This document shows positions 1 through 8,700 of a stretch of 64,000 bases of DNA, one piece after another. Position 1 is the first letter of the stretch. The number at the start of each line of letters is the position of its first letter. The notes under the pieces were generated by a model. That model was not told where the DNA came from and searched no databases. It saw nothing but the letters and a program-made list of their open reading frames with translations. Made by a program: the position numbers and the translations under genes. The DNA is from Persicitalea jodogahamensis. Its GTDB lineage: Bacteria; Bacteroidota; Bacteroidia; Cytophagales; Spirosomataceae. The DNA is taken from assembly GCF_014651615.1 (NCBI RefSeq), contig NZ_BMXF01000009.1:1-64000 (forward strand). Direction: 5' to 3'.

Positions 1-42
1 GATGGTACCGGTCTCAAAGCCGGCAGAGTAGGTAGCCGCCAC
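1..42 (+). rRNA. rrf: 5S ribosomal RNA, 3' end only
   Basis: The first about 40 bases match the conserved 3' third of bacterial 5S rRNA: the GATGGTAC block, a short helix, then the AGAGTAGGT-GCCGCC tail that pairs with the 5' end of the molecule. The rest of the gene, and presumably the 16S-23S operon, lies left of the window. The exact 3' end is uncertain by a few bases. Confidence 0.85.
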
Positions 43-63
43 TTTTTCATACAACCCAGGACC

Positions 64-91
64 GGGCCGCGCTGCACCAGCAGCGCGGCCC
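64..91 (+). other. GC-rich perfect hairpin after 5S rRNA
   Basis: A 12-bp perfect stem (64-75 with 80-91) closes a 4-base loop ACCA. It is not followed by a T-run, so it is not a complete intrinsic terminator on its own. It may act as a processing or 3'-protection hairpin ahead of the stronger terminator 16 bases downstream. Confidence 0.7.
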
Positions 92-106
92 GCTTGCGTT
101 ACGACC

Positions 107-145
107 GGCTGGTTTATGCAAAAGAGCATGAACCAGCCTTTTTTT
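107..145 (+). terminator. rRNA operon intrinsic terminator
   Basis: The arms 107-114 and 131-138 pair perfectly, and the helix extends inward through TATGC/GCATG (one G-U pair). Seven T residues follow at 139-145. This is a textbook Rho-independent terminator placed right behind the 5S gene. Confidence 0.9.
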
Positions 146-146
146 A

Positions 147-154
147 TATCTTTG
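147..154 (+). promoter_or_regulatory. Bacteroidota -7 element for the DUF2911 gene
   Basis: TATCTTTG fits the Bacteroidota -7 consensus TAnnTTTG and lies 37 bases before the start codon at 192, just after the rRNA terminator. I see no clear -33 TTG at the right distance. Confidence 0.45.
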
Positions 155-191
155 GAAAACCCTTTTATAGATCCTCCTTTACTAAATTATT

Positions 192-737
192 ATGAACAAA
201 TACTTAAAATGGACCCTTATCGCCTTGGGTGGTCTTGTTGTAATTGCATTTATCGGCTTCCAGGTAATGACGGCTAATACCAAGAAGGCAAGCCCTGAAC
301 AGACAGTTTCTTTCAATGAAGGCGAGAAGCATGTGGAAGTGTACTACAATCGCCCTTCTAAGAAGGGACGGGAAATTTTTGGGGGTTTAGTACCCTACGG
401 TGAGGTCTGGCGGACGGGTGCCAATGAAGCTACCACCTTCACAACCAAAACCGAACTTGTAATCGATGGCAAAATGCTCCCTGCGGGTGAATACACGCTT
501 TGGACGATTCCAGAGAAGGATAAATGGACCGTCATTTTCAACAACAAGCAGTACAGTTGGGGTGTCAATTTCGACGGTACTCCGATCCGCGAAGCAGAGG
601 CGGATGTTCTGAAAGTAGAAGTTCCAACTCAGGTTACCAATTCCCCGGCGGAAATGTTTACTATCTCATTCGATCAATCCATACCAGCGATGGAAATGGC
701 CTGGGATATGACGAAGGTTTCGGTACCAATCAAATGA
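192..737 (+). CDS. DUF2911 family membrane-anchored protein
   Basis: The 181-residue protein has one N-terminal hydrophobic segment (about residues 7-26), which is either a signal anchor or an uncleaved signal peptide, followed by a compact periplasmic domain. The block VYYNRPSKKGR...VPYGEVWRTGANEAT and the later LPAGEYTLWTIP are the hallmark of the DUF2911 family, common in Bacteroidota and of unknown function. It stands alone after the rRNA operon. Its stop codon is followed directly by an inverted-repeat element. The family assignment is firm; no function can be inferred. Confidence 0.85.
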   Translation: MNKYLKWTLIALGGLVVIAFIGFQVMTANTKKASPEQTVSFNEGEKHVEVYYNRPSKKGREIFGGLVPYGEVWRTGANEATTFTTKTELVIDGKMLPAGEYTLWTIPEKDKWTVIFNNKQYSWGVNFDGTPIREAEADVLKVEVPTQVTNSPAEMFTISFDQSIPAMEMAWDMTKVSVPIK

Positions 738-747
738 ATGGACGATT

Positions 748-821
748 GACAATGGATAGCTGACAAATTTTGAATAGAGAGGTCGGCTCCGTTTGAAATT
801 GCCTTGCCCCACTCCATTGTC
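748..821. repeat. Stop-abutting inverted repeat, AATGGA-word family
   Basis: GACAATGGA at 748-756 and its exact reverse complement at 813-821 are 56 bases apart. The left arm continues as GACAATGGATAGCTGAC (748-764), a word that recurs as a near-copy on the other strand at 40256-40269 and 50474-50490. There is no T-run. It sits between converging genes, 11 bases past the stop at 737. Confidence 0.6.
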
Positions 822-832
822 CTTTAAAGTAA

Positions 833-1522
833 CTACCAGCTTATTCGAAAACCAACGCCATGCACGTTGTCTATCCGGAGGTTGGGATCACCGCTAAGGT
901 ACTTACGAAGGCGGGAAATAAATACGTCCAGGCTACGGCCCATAAAGTAGTCATCGTCGCCCCAAATGGCTTTTAGCAAATCTTCACGCTTGATTACCTC
1001 GTTGGGGCGCTGGGCGAGGTACTTCATAACTTCTGCCTCTCTGAAAGTTAACGTATGGGTGTCGCCATTCAGAGTGAGCGTTAGTTTTTGAAAATCGAAT
1101 AGATATCTACCTACCCTCAGTGGTGAATCGTCGTCGCTTGGCCTGGGCGTGTCCGTTTTGGAGCGGCGTAGAAACACCTCAATCCGCAAAATTAATTCCT
1201 GAATGCTGAATGGCTTGGTCACGTAATCGTCGGCGCCCAGGCGAAGCCCGTGTAGGCGGTCATCCAACAGTGCGCGAGCAGTAAGGAAAAGGATGGGTAC
1301 ATGCTGGTCGGAGGCGCGGATTTTTTCAGCCAATGTAAAGCCGTCCATTTGGGGCAGCATCACATCCAGCACACAGATATCGAAGTGTTCTTTCTGAAAT
1401 GTATTCCACGCCTCCTGCCCGTCCATACAGTGAACAATTTCGTATTCATTGGCTTCGAGATTGTCTTTGGTGGCGAAGCTTAGATTGGGATCGTCTTCAA
1501 CGTACAGAATGCGGGGACTCAT
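833..1522 (-). CDS. OmpR/PhoB-type response regulator
   Basis: The 229-residue protein has an N-terminal receiver domain (residues 1-about 120) with acidic pair D10/D11, phospho-acceptor D53 in VLDVMLPQMDG, T81 and K103 (TKPF). A C-terminal winged-helix DNA-binding domain (about 135-229) shows the family signature FREAEVMKYLAQRPNEVIKREDL and SLDVFISRLRKYL. No sensor kinase is adjacent, so it is an orphan here and its partner must be encoded elsewhere. Targets cannot be deduced. The ATG at 1522 gives a full-length receiver domain. Confidence 0.92.
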   Translation of the reverse strand: MSPRILYVEDDPNLSFATKDNLEANEYEIVHCMDGQEAWNTFQKEHFDICVLDVMLPQMDGFTLAEKIRASDQHVPILFLTARALLDDRLHGLRLGADDYVTKPFSIQELILRIEVFLRRSKTDTPRPSDDDSPLRVGRYLFDFQKLTLTLNGDTHTLTFREAEVMKYLAQRPNEVIKREDLLKAIWGDDDYFMGRSLDVFISRLRKYLSGDPNLRIDNVHGVGFRISW

Positions 1523-1543
1523 GGCAAGGTACTTACTAGTGAA

Positions 1544-2122
1544 TTATCTGCGGCTATGAAAACGCATCCGGTAATCCACGTCTACAACGCCTTTGGAAAT
1601 ATCGCTAAGCTTGCGTTTGAGAAGTTGACGTTTCAATGCGGGTAGGTAGTCTGTGAAGAGCTTGCCTTCCAGGTGGTCGTACTCATGCTGAATAATACGG
1701 GCGGCCATTCCCTCGTGGGTTTCTTCGTGTTCGTTCCAGTCGATATCCCTGTAACGGATCGTTACGATTTCGGGTCGGTAAACTTCCCCACGGATACCGG
1801 GAATACTCAAACAGCCCTCCTCAAAGGCCCAGTCGTCACCGTCTTCTTCCACGATCTCAGGGTTTATAAATATCTTTTTAAAACCTTCCAGCGTAGGATC
1901 TTTGTCTTCCTCCTCTTCGTCTTCGTTCATGGCGGTACCGTCCACTACGAAAACCCGGATGCCCAAACCCACTTGTGGAGCGGCCAAACCAACGCCCGCC
2001 GCGTCATGCATGGTTTCAAACAGATCATCCGAGAGCTTTTGCAAATCCATTTCGTCTTTTTCTAGGGGCCGGGTCACCTTTCGCAGAATGGGGTCGCCGT
2101 AAGCTACTATGGGGTAAATCAT
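1544..2122 (-). CDS. def: Peptide deformylase
   Basis: The enzyme removes the formyl group from the initiator methionine of new proteins. All three catalytic motifs are present: GVGLAAPQ (residues 43-50), EGCLS with metal-ligand C104, and QHEYDH (145-150) with H146 and H150 as ligands and E147 as catalytic base. An acidic insert near residues 66-76 separates the first two motifs, as in type 1B-like enzymes of Bacteroidota. It lies 48 bases downstream of ruvX on the same strand, so the two are probably co-transcribed. Confidence 0.95.
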   Translation of the reverse strand: MIYPIVAYGDPILRKVTRPLEKDEMDLQKLSDDLFETMHDAAGVGLAAPQVGLGIRVFVVDGTAMNEDEEEEDKDPTLEGFKKIFINPEIVEEDGDDWAFEEGCLSIPGIRGEVYRPEIVTIRYRDIDWNEHEETHEGMAARIIQHEYDHLEGKLFTDYLPALKRQLLKRKLSDISKGVVDVDYRMRFHSRR

Positions 2123-2170
2123 TAAGGGAAATATGAATTGTGATTGATGAATAATTATGCTTGAAGTGAG

Positions 2171-2599
2171 TTACCGCATAGGATTGAGCCGTTGACTTTC
2201 CATGAAAGATTGCAGAATGACCACGGCACTCACTTTATCGAGATTACCTTTTTCGCGACGTTCACTTTTCTTACTACCTCCTGTAATCATGGCTTGCAGG
2301 GCAATAGAGGAGGTGAAACGCTCATCGTGGGGATAAACAGGGATATCGGGAAAAGTGGATTCCAATTTTTTGATGAATGTTCTGACCGCTTGCGTATTGT
2401 GCGTATCGCTGCTATCCAGGCGGCGCGGCATGCCTATAACAATAGCTTCAACCGCCTCTCTTTCTACGTATTTTTTCAAATAATCCAACAGCAAATGCGT
2501 CCGTACTGTTTCCAGAGCCGTAGCAATAATCTGCAAGGGATCGGTCACAGCCAGTCCGGTTCGTTTGGAACCATAATCGATTGCTAGGAGGCGGGGCAT
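2171..2599 (-). CDS. ruvX: RuvX/YqgF Holliday-junction resolvase family
   Basis: This 142-residue RNase H-fold protein has the family start LLAIDYGSKRTGLAVTD with catalytic D8, the VIGMPRRLD block, and the DERFTS motif. Members are implicated in Holliday-junction resolution and in 16S rRNA maturation. It is the first gene of the ruvX-def pair. An inverted-repeat element abuts its start codon on the upstream side (2602-2678). Confidence 0.92.
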   Translation of the reverse strand: MPRLLAIDYGSKRTGLAVTDPLQIIATALETVRTHLLLDYLKKYVEREAVEAIVIGMPRRLDSSDTHNTQAVRTFIKKLESTFPDIPVYPHDERFTSSIALQAMITGGSKKSERREKGNLDKVSAVVILQSFMESQRLNPMR

Positions 2600-2601
2600 T
2601 T

Positions 2602-2678
2602 AATTTGGAATTAGTGAATGCAGGAATCAGTGAATATGATCATCGCTAGTCTAATCCGACATTCAGCAATTCCAAATT
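2602..2678. repeat. Inverted repeat, GAATTAGTGAATG-word family (copy 1)
   Basis: AATTTGGAATT at 2602-2612 is the exact reverse complement of 2668-2678. Inside lie GGAATTAGTGAATG and the related GGAATCAGTGAAT, and near the right arm CCGACATTCAG. The same words form the arms of the elements at 34203-34290 and 35821-35912. It starts three bases from the ruvX start codon; no T-run follows. Confidence 0.75.
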
Positions 2679-2815
2679 GATTCCGCAAAGATAAGAGGTT
2701 TGGGTAGCTTTTGGCAAAATGTAGGGCTTGAGAACCGGTAGCGGGACAGGAGCGTTAAAGTTTCTTAATAGATTCACAAGGCTATTTGCTCCGCCTTCCG
2801 AACACGCCTTTTCCG

Positions 2816-2823
2816 TATCTTTG
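2816..2823 (+). promoter_or_regulatory. -7 promoter element of recJ, near-leaderless
   Basis: TATCTTTG (TAnnTTTG consensus) ends only five bases before the recJ start codon at 2829. Transcription normally starts about 5-7 bases downstream of this element, which would place the first base of the mRNA at or next to the A of ATG. No -33 TTG at canonical spacing is visible. Confidence 0.45.
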
Positions 2824-2828
2824 CCCTT

Positions 2829-4538
2829 ATGACTGAAAAACGCTGGATTTCTGCTGCCGAGCTGACAACTGAACAAAGTACCTCTGCCAACACACTGGCC
2901 AAGGCGATCAACGTCAGTCCGTTTCTGGCGTCCTTGCTGGTGCAGCGCGGGGTGCGTAATTTTGAGGAAGCAAAAGACTTTTTTCGACCCGATTTGTCTT
3001 CGCTGCACGATCCTTTTGCCATGGAAGACATGGACAAGGCAGTTGATCGTCTTACGTCGGCTATAGGCAAAGGGGAGAAAATTCTGGTATACGGTGACTA
3101 CGACGTAGACGGTACTACTTCGGTGGCGATGTTCTACGGCTTTCTCAGCACTATATACGATCGACTCGATTATTACATTCCTGACCGCTACACCGAGGGC
3201 TACGGCGTGTCCACGCAGGGCATCGACTGGGCGGCAGAAAATGGATTTTCCCTGATTGTGGCGCTGGATTGCGGCATCAAGTCCGTAGACAAAGTGGAGT
3301 ATGCCAATTCTCTGGGCGTGGATTTCATCATTTGCGACCACCACCGTCCTGGCGAGACGTTACCGCCTGCCGCCGCAGTACTCGATCCCAAACGTTCCGA
3401 TTGCGAGTATCCTTACAAAGAATTGACGGGGTGTGGCGTAGGATTCAAATTGCTTCACGCTTTCTGCCAGCAGAATGGGCAGGATATGGATTTGCTTTAT
3501 CCGTACCTGGACCTGCTGGTCGTGAGTATCGCATCGGACATTGTTCCGATTACGGGTGAAAACCGGGTATTGGCTTACTACGGTTTGCAGCACCTGAACA
3601 CTACGCCCCGCGCCGGATTAAGAGCCCTGATCAAGATTGCGGGTATCCACAATGTGCTGGATATTCAGAACGTTGTGTTTGGCCTTGGACCGCGGATTAA
3701 CGCCGCAGGACGCATCAAACACGCTAAGGAAGCCGTGAGACTGTTGCTGTGCGACGACGAGGATGAGGCCGACGAATTTGCGCAGCAAATCAACAAACAC
3801 AACAGCGACCGCCGGAAATTCGACACCAGCATCACGGATGAGGCTCTGGCTATGATTCAGGAGGACGCCTGGCTCTCTGAGGCCAAAAGTACGGTACTGT
3901 TCAAGGAGGATTGGCACAAGGGCGTGATCGGCATTGTGGCGAGCCGCTGTATCGAGCATTTTCATCGCCCGACGATCATCCTGACCAAATCCAACGGCAA
4001 AGCCGCCGGTTCGGCGCGCTCGGTACCGGGCTTCGATGTGTACGAGGCCATTGAAGAGTGCGCCGACCTGCTCGAGCAGTTCGGTGGCCATACATTTGCA
4101 GCGGGAATGACTCTTCCTGTCGAGAACGTCGATGCTTTTCGGCTTCGCTTCGATGAAATTGTGAGCGGGCGCATCCTGCCAGAGCAACTCACGCCGATGA
4201 TTAGTGTGGATTTGGAACTCGATCTGGAAGATGTTTCCTGGAAAGCCTATAAAGTTCTGAAGCAAATGGGACCTTTTGGGCCGGGTAATATGACGCCCGT
4301 GTTCGTGAGTCGGGGTGTTTCCATCGCCGGCAAACCGACGATCATGAAAGAGAAGCACATCAAGTTCAACGTTTACCAGGGCAATTCGCCTGCTTTCACG
4401 GTGATTGCCTTTGGCATGGCGCATATATATCCCGATCTGATGAATGGTAAATCGTTTGATATCTGCTACTCGCTGGATGAAAATACCTTTCGGGATAAAA
4501 CGACGTTGCAGTTCATGCTGAAAGACATTAAGTTTTAG
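2829..4538 (+). CDS. recJ: Single-stranded-DNA exonuclease RecJ
   Basis: RecJ degrades single-stranded DNA 5' to 3' in recombination and mismatch repair. The 569-residue protein carries the DHH phosphoesterase motifs: YGDYDVDG (residues 88-95), DCG (147-149) and the DHH triplet (170-172), then the DHHA1-type GRINAAGR and the GGH...AAGMT block, and a C-terminal OB-like domain. Its length matches bacterial RecJ. lptB follows after 15 bases on the same strand. Confidence 0.95.
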   Translation: MTEKRWISAAELTTEQSTSANTLAKAINVSPFLASLLVQRGVRNFEEAKDFFRPDLSSLHDPFAMEDMDKAVDRLTSAIGKGEKILVYGDYDVDGTTSVAMFYGFLSTIYDRLDYYIPDRYTEGYGVSTQGIDWAAENGFSLIVALDCGIKSVDKVEYANSLGVDFIICDHHRPGETLPPAAAVLDPKRSDCEYPYKELTGCGVGFKLLHAFCQQNGQDMDLLYPYLDLLVVSIASDIVPITGENRVLAYYGLQHLNTTPRAGLRALIKIAGIHNVLDIQNVVFGLGPRINAAGRIKHAKEAVRLLLCDDEDEADEFAQQINKHNSDRRKFDTSITDEALAMIQEDAWLSEAKSTVLFKEDWHKGVIGIVASRCIEHFHRPTIILTKSNGKAAGSARSVPGFDVYEAIEECADLLEQFGGHTFAAGMTLPVENVDAFRLRFDEIVSGRILPEQLTPMISVDLELDLEDVSWKAYKVLKQMGPFGPGNMTPVFVSRGVSIAGKPTIMKEKHIKFNVYQGNSPAFTVIAFGMAHIYPDLMNGKSFDICYSLDENTFRDKTTLQFMLKDIKF

Positions 4539-4553
4539 CTATCCACACAACCT

Positions 4554-5285
4554 ATGATCCTCAGAACCGAAAATCTTGTCAAAAAATACGGCGCCCGGCT
4601 CGTTAATGATAACGTGAGTTATCAGGTGGAGCAGGGCGAGATTGTGGGGCTGCTGGGGCCGAATGGGGCCGGAAAAACGACTTCCTTTTATATGGCCGTT
4701 GGATTGGTAAAGCCCAATAGCGGCCACGTCTATCTCGATGACCGTGATATTACCAGTCTGCCCATGTACAAGAGGGCGCGGTTGGGACTGGGTTATCTGG
4801 CGCAGGAAGCTTCGGTGTTCCGGCAATTGACCGTCGAAGAAAATATCAGGGCGGTGCTGGAAATGACGGATCTGTCGCGGCAGGCTCAGCGGGATAAGGT
4901 GGAAGAACTCATCGAAGAGTTCAGCCTGGAACACGTACGAAAAAATATGGGTATGGTACTGTCGGGCGGAGAACGAAGGCGTACCGAAATTGCCCGCGCT
5001 CTGGCTGTGGACCCAAAGTTCATCCTGCTAGACGAACCCTTCGCGGGCGTCGACCCAATTGCCGTTGAAGACATTCAGACCATCGTCGCCAAACTCAAAC
5101 ACCGGAATATCGGTATACTCATCACCGACCACAACGTGAACGAAACGCTTTCGATTACCGATCGGGCCTATCTATTGTTTGAAGGAAAAATCCTGAAACA
5201 GGGTACCGCAGAAGAACTTGCCGAAGATGAAGTCGTGCGGCGCGTGTACCTGGGGCAGCATTTTGAGTTGAAGCGGAAGGTGTAA
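4554..5285 (+). CDS. lptB: LPS export ABC transporter ATPase LptB
   Basis: The 243-residue ATPase drives lipopolysaccharide extraction from the inner membrane with LptFG. It has Walker [10 protein letters not shown] (35-43), signature LSGGE (136-140), Walker B FILLDEP (156-162) and the switch histidine in ITDHNV. The LptB-typical [17 protein letters not shown] and [17 protein letters not shown] blocks separate it from generic ABC ATPases. It lies 15 bases after recJ and is probably co-transcribed with it; other lpt genes are not in the window. Confidence 0.93.
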   Translation: MILRTENLVKKYGARLVNDNVSYQVEQGEIVGLLGPNGAGKTTSFYMAVGLVKPNSGHVYLDDRDITSLPMYKRARLGLGYLAQEASVFRQLTVEENIRAVLEMTDLSRQAQRDKVEELIEEFSLEHVRKNMGMVLSGGERRRTEIARALAVDPKFILLDEPFAGVDPIAVEDIQTIVAKLKHRNIGILITDHNVNETLSITDRAYLLFEGKILKQGTAEELAEDEVVRRVYLGQHFELKRKV

Positions 5286-5286
5286 A

Positions 5287-5358
5287 GAGTGATGAATTAT
5301 TTATGTATGTATGAATGGCTTATTTTCAGCTATGTACCCATAACTTCACCTATCACTC
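5287..5358. repeat. Weak stop-abutting inverted repeat
   Basis: GAGTGAT at 5287-5293 and ATCACTC at 5352-5358 are exact complements with a 58-base loop. It begins two bases after the lptB stop and its right arm overlaps the stop of the convergent gene. The arm is short, so chance is possible; it is listed because placement matches the other elements. Confidence 0.35.
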
Positions 5359-6072
5359 ATTAATTTTCTCCCAAACCTCGTGAATAGGATCGCCTTTGCT
5401 GCTTTTACCGGAATGATCCCATTTCCCGTCCGTTAGCTGCCAATCGAAAGTAAGGTCTGCGCCCACGCGGAAGCGGTCGCGGGAAAAAAACTGGATGTGT
5501 TCGGTATATTTGCCATTCTTGATGTCATAGGTACCGCCTCCCGTACCATAAAAACCCTTCACTGCCGGGTCGATAGCCGCCCACTGAAAGCGTGTTCCCG
5601 ACAGGATTTTGAGTGTCTTGCGGGTACCCGTCTGGTGGATTTCCATCATTTCGCCTGTGCCGTCTTTGGCTCGTCCGGTAATATGCCAGGTACCGGCCAT
5701 CGGCTTATCCCTGGCATCGTCCACCAGCATCCACACCAATTCTTCGTCTTCGCCGCGCAATGTGAGAATACTGTCTTTGCGGATAACGGTGTAAACAACC
5801 GACTTATTGATCCTGGCTGTGTCGTTGGTATTGAATTCGGTGGTGTAAGTCATCTGGTCGCCCTGCATCGTGAATGAGCCACCTTCGGTGCGGTCAAAGT
5901 ACTTGTTAAGAATACTGTACGAAGCGATCATCAGGTAATCGTCGGCCACAATCAGCGAAGCGATACTGTTGTTAGGTTGCTGCGACCGCCACGCCCCTTT
6001 AATAGACTGGGCATCTGCGGAAGAGTAGAGAAGCACGAAAGAAAGGAGAAAAGGAAGTACGGTCTTTTTCAT
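5353..6072 (-). CDS. Secreted protein with two lipocalin-like halves, function unknown
   Basis: The 239-residue product starts with a clear Sec signal peptide (about residues 1-22, ending SSADAQ). The mature part seems to hold two related beta-rich segments, each opening with a WR/GTW motif (IKGAWRSQQPNN near the N-terminus and MAGTWHITGR near residue 128), each followed by strands ending in charged turns. This resembles the small extracytoplasmic lipocalin-like domains common in Bacteroidota, but I do not recognise a named family with certainty. It is followed on the same strand by another small exported protein. Confidence 0.7.
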   Translation of the reverse strand: MKKTVLPFLLSFVLLYSSADAQSIKGAWRSQQPNNSIASLIVADDYLMIASYSILNKYFDRTEGGSFTMQGDQMTYTTEFNTNDTARINKSVVYTVIRKDSILTLRGEDEELVWMLVDDARDKPMAGTWHITGRAKDGTGEMMEIHQTGTRKTLKILSGTRFQWAAIDPAVKGFYGTGGGTYDIKNGKYTEHIQFFSRDRFRVGADLTFDWQLTDGKWDHSGKSSKGDPIHEVWEKINE

Positions 6073-6129
6073 CGGAAATAGAGTTAGGTTTTTGACTACG
6101 GAAAGGTACTCAAAAACTGTTCCAGCGCT

Positions 6130-6513
6130 CTATTTACAAATCTCGTCTAGCTTCTTGGCGACAGCCACGTCAAACGCCTCCCGCTGCTCTATTGATTTGT
6201 AATGAGCATCAAACAGACTGTCCATCACGAAAGTAAGTCGCGTTGCCAGTAGGCCCGTCTGCTCGGTCAAGGTTTGTTTCAGGGAGTCTTCTTCGGCTTT
6301 CTGGGCTTCGGTGAGAGGGATATTGGCTTTCATCAGCGAGTCGCCCCGCAACCGGAGTTCGTTGGCTACCTGAAAGCGCTGCTCTTTCAACTGCCGCGCC
6401 TGGCACTCCAATTCCGCCATTAAATCGATATCCTCGTCCCGGACCGAATTCTCATCGCAGCTAACAAGGGAAACCGTCAAGGCAATCAACAGCAGGGTTT
6501 TTGTCACTTTCAA
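6130..6513 (-). CDS. Small coiled-coil lipoprotein, unknown
   Basis: The 127-residue protein has a lipoprotein signal (VSLVSC, lipid-acceptor cysteine at about residue 19). The rest is charged and heptad-like, rich in E, K, L and Q (for example ELECQARQLKEQRFQVANEL), so a helical coiled coil is likely. It starts eight bases past the stop of the haloperoxidase-like gene, so the two are probably one transcript. Function is unknown. Confidence 0.7.
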   Translation of the reverse strand: MKVTKTLLLIALTVSLVSCDENSVRDEDIDLMAELECQARQLKEQRFQVANELRLRGDSLMKANIPLTEAQKAEEDSLKQTLTEQTGLLATRLTFVMDSLFDAHYKSIEQREAFDVAVAKKLDEICK

Positions 6514-6520
6514 CTTTCCG

Positions 6521-7888
6521 TTATTTTAAATTTTTTGGCCAATTGATGGACCGTAGCACATTGTCGCCCACAGCACGGCCCATGAGCAGCCCGCGTTGAT
6601 TGTCCATGTCATAATGTATACCGCCGTACAGGCGCGAGTCGGCGCATTCTTCGGCCATTTTCTTGAAGTTGGTAAACTTCCTGGTACCGAAGCCATGCTG
6701 CAATTGTGAGCGGTCGGTGAAGGGATACTCGCCATCGCCATCGGTGAACATTTCGGTAAACACCCGTTCACCCACGGCAGCTTCGGTGGCGTGGCCCGAG
6801 GTGTAGGCCGGGAAAGGTGGCGTACCGATCACGGTCTTAAAATTAGGGTCTATGTATTTCTGGATGTAGGAAACCGGGCGGATAAGCGCGTAATCGTACT
6901 TGATTTTCCAGCAAGTGATGAAAGCGTCGTTCTCCGCGATGCCCAGTTTGGCGTAGGCCACAACTGCTTTTTCAAGCGTGGCGTTTGTTTCTTTCAACAG
7001 TTGAGTCAGAATACCGAACGTATGACCCGTGGGTGTACAGGTCGCAAAGGGATCGTCGGCCCAGAAACGGGCAATTTCACGCTGCTCTTCGGTGCCGTTC
7101 CTGACTACATCGTACACCTGCCTGCTTATTTTGTAAAATTCCGAATTCGGGTCGGTGGAAAAAGCAACGGGCTTGGGTGGCACGGCGTAATCCATGTTAG
7201 AGGCCAGCATCGGGCGGCATTTATCCCATTCGGGACAGAGAGGCGTCAGGTTCTTGGCGTCGGTCGGAATCCATTTGTCGGGCCCGACGGGAATCTGGTA
7301 AGTGGCTGAAAAAGGGCGAAGGTAGGCTTCATGACCGCCGTCGGTCTTGGAATAGTCAAAAACCGCCGCTGCAATATCCTTGCCTAGTTTTTGAGAAAGT
7401 TCCGCCACGGCTTTGCTGGGCGCTTCCTGCTTGAATTGACCGTAGTTTGTCTCTTCCTTCTCGTTGACAATTTTCAGGTTGGAAGCCGCCAGGCTGCTGC
7501 CGAACGACAATCGCATGATTTCGGCTACCGCCGCGTTGGTGACAATACCCCAGTGATACTGTACGCTCAGGGCGTCGGCCGTTGGCATTGTATAGGAACC
7601 AAAACCGTTCAGTTGCCCGGTCAGTGAGCGCGCGCCGGGAATGCCCCGATAAGCAGCTTCGTAGGCTGTTACACCCGTAAGTCCGAAAACCCGCGCCGCC
7701 TGAGGTGGAAAAAAACCGGGCGTTTCTTTTACCAATCGGCATTCAAGATTGACCCAATCATGTAAAAAATCTGCCGAATAGTTAACAGTAAGATTCGCTG
7801 AGGGTGGGGTGTTGGGCGTCACCTGATCGACTGGCGTACAGCTCCATAATAAGGCAAAGAAGGTGAAGAGGTAAAAAACTTTTTTCAT
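6521..7888 (-). CDS. Vanadium-dependent haloperoxidase/PAP2-like lipoprotein
   Basis: The 455-residue protein has a lipoprotein signal (LLWSC, Cys17). The C-terminal half shows the acid-phosphatase/haloperoxidase layout: a basic KIKYDYALIRP segment, AYTSGHAT corresponding to the PSGH motif, and SRLYGGIHYDMD corresponding to the SR-x(4)-G-x-H-x(3)-D motif. These residues bind vanadate or phosphate in the superfamily. The first serine-glycine-histidine motif carries T instead of P. It may be a bromo/chloroperoxidase or a phosphatase; sequence alone does not decide. It heads a pair with the small lipoprotein. Confidence 0.85.
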   Translation of the reverse strand: MKKVFYLFTFFALLWSCTPVDQVTPNTPPSANLTVNYSADFLHDWVNLECRLVKETPGFFPPQAARVFGLTGVTAYEAAYRGIPGARSLTGQLNGFGSYTMPTADALSVQYHWGIVTNAAVAEIMRLSFGSSLAASNLKIVNEKEETNYGQFKQEAPSKAVAELSQKLGKDIAAAVFDYSKTDGGHEAYLRPFSATYQIPVGPDKWIPTDAKNLTPLCPEWDKCRPMLASNMDYAVPPKPVAFSTDPNSEFYKISRQVYDVVRNGTEEQREIARFWADDPFATCTPTGHTFGILTQLLKETNATLEKAVVAYAKLGIAENDAFITCWKIKYDYALIRPVSYIQKYIDPNFKTVIGTPPFPAYTSGHATEAAVGERVFTEMFTDGDGEYPFTDRSQLQHGFGTRKFTNFKKMAEECADSRLYGGIHYDMDNQRGLLMGRAVGDNVLRSINWPKNLK

Positions 7889-7977
7889 CGTCAGTATATT
7901 GGTTCGTTCACTTCATCGACTTTATTCACCAACGAAAAAGGCAACAATGATGCCAATTTTTGAAGTACCTGGATTTT

Positions 7978-8673
7978 CTAGTTAAGTACCTCGTGCAGTA
8001 CTTCCAGCGACTTGATTTCACCCAATGAATCAAGGTGAATTTTGTACAGAAAAACCAGCATGTTCAGCAATGAAATCCGTCGCTTCTTATCCAGTGGCAC
8101 CACAATGCCGAAGGGAGCAGAAAGCCATATTTGCAACGCAGCCTTCTGCGTAGGATCGGGCGAAGCCGGGTAATGGTTTTCGCGGAGTTCGTTCGTCAGA
8201 TCGTCGGCAGTTTCCATGCCGAAACCCAGGAAAAAGGCCAGTTGGGCCAGCACGTGAATATGAAAATTTTCGTAGTGTTCACCGGCATTGTCAAGATAGA
8301 GCACGGCATCTTCCAGGAACTCGAATAGCGGGATGTTTTCCTCTTCTTCCCGCAACGATTTTATCAAAATTTCGGTCAGGAACAAACTCAGGCTCGATTT
8401 CACAACTTCGAACGGCAGGCTGTGAAATGGAATCCGGCACTTGATTTCGGAAATGCGGTGCAGTGCGTCCGATTTGTTTTTGTGATAAACTACCAGATCC
8501 AGCAGCGTGAGTGGCTGAAACAGGGCGATGCGGTTAGACTTGGATCGGCTGCTTCGCACACCATTCACGATGTAGCTCTGAATACCAAAGGCTTCGGTAT
8601 AAATCTTGGCAATGATGGACGACTCGCGATATCGGATATAGTTCAGCGCAATACCCCGGGTTTTATGCAGCAT
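7978..8673 (-). CDS. recO: DNA repair protein RecO
   Basis: RecO loads RecA onto SSB-coated DNA together with RecR. The 231-residue protein begins with the typical OB-fold sequence (KTRGIALNYIRYRESSIIAKIYTEAFG) and IVNGVRS, then a helical C-terminal domain in the short Bacteroidota form without an obvious zinc motif. A TATCTTTG element on the minus strand (8701-8694) gives a plausible promoter with a leader of about 15 bases. Confidence 0.88.
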   Translation of the reverse strand: MLHKTRGIALNYIRYRESSIIAKIYTEAFGIQSYIVNGVRSSRSKSNRIALFQPLTLLDLVVYHKNKSDALHRISEIKCRIPFHSLPFEVVKSSLSLFLTEILIKSLREEEENIPLFEFLEDAVLYLDNAGEHYENFHIHVLAQLAFFLGFGMETADDLTNELRENHYPASPDPTQKAALQIWLSAPFGIVVPLDKKRRISLLNMLVFLYKIHLDSLGEIKSLEVLHEVLN

Positions 8674-8700
8674 CAGGACGATTTTTTTGATAGCAAAGAT

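Noticed and set aside
3618-4424. Long minus-strand open frame (268 codons) opposite recJ
   Set aside because: It lies wholly within the recJ coding region, has no family motif or signal and no promoter, and is explained by codon bias of recJ.
7935-7954. Possible terminator after recO
   Set aside because: Only a 4-bp GGCA/TGCC stem before a T-run; too weak to call.
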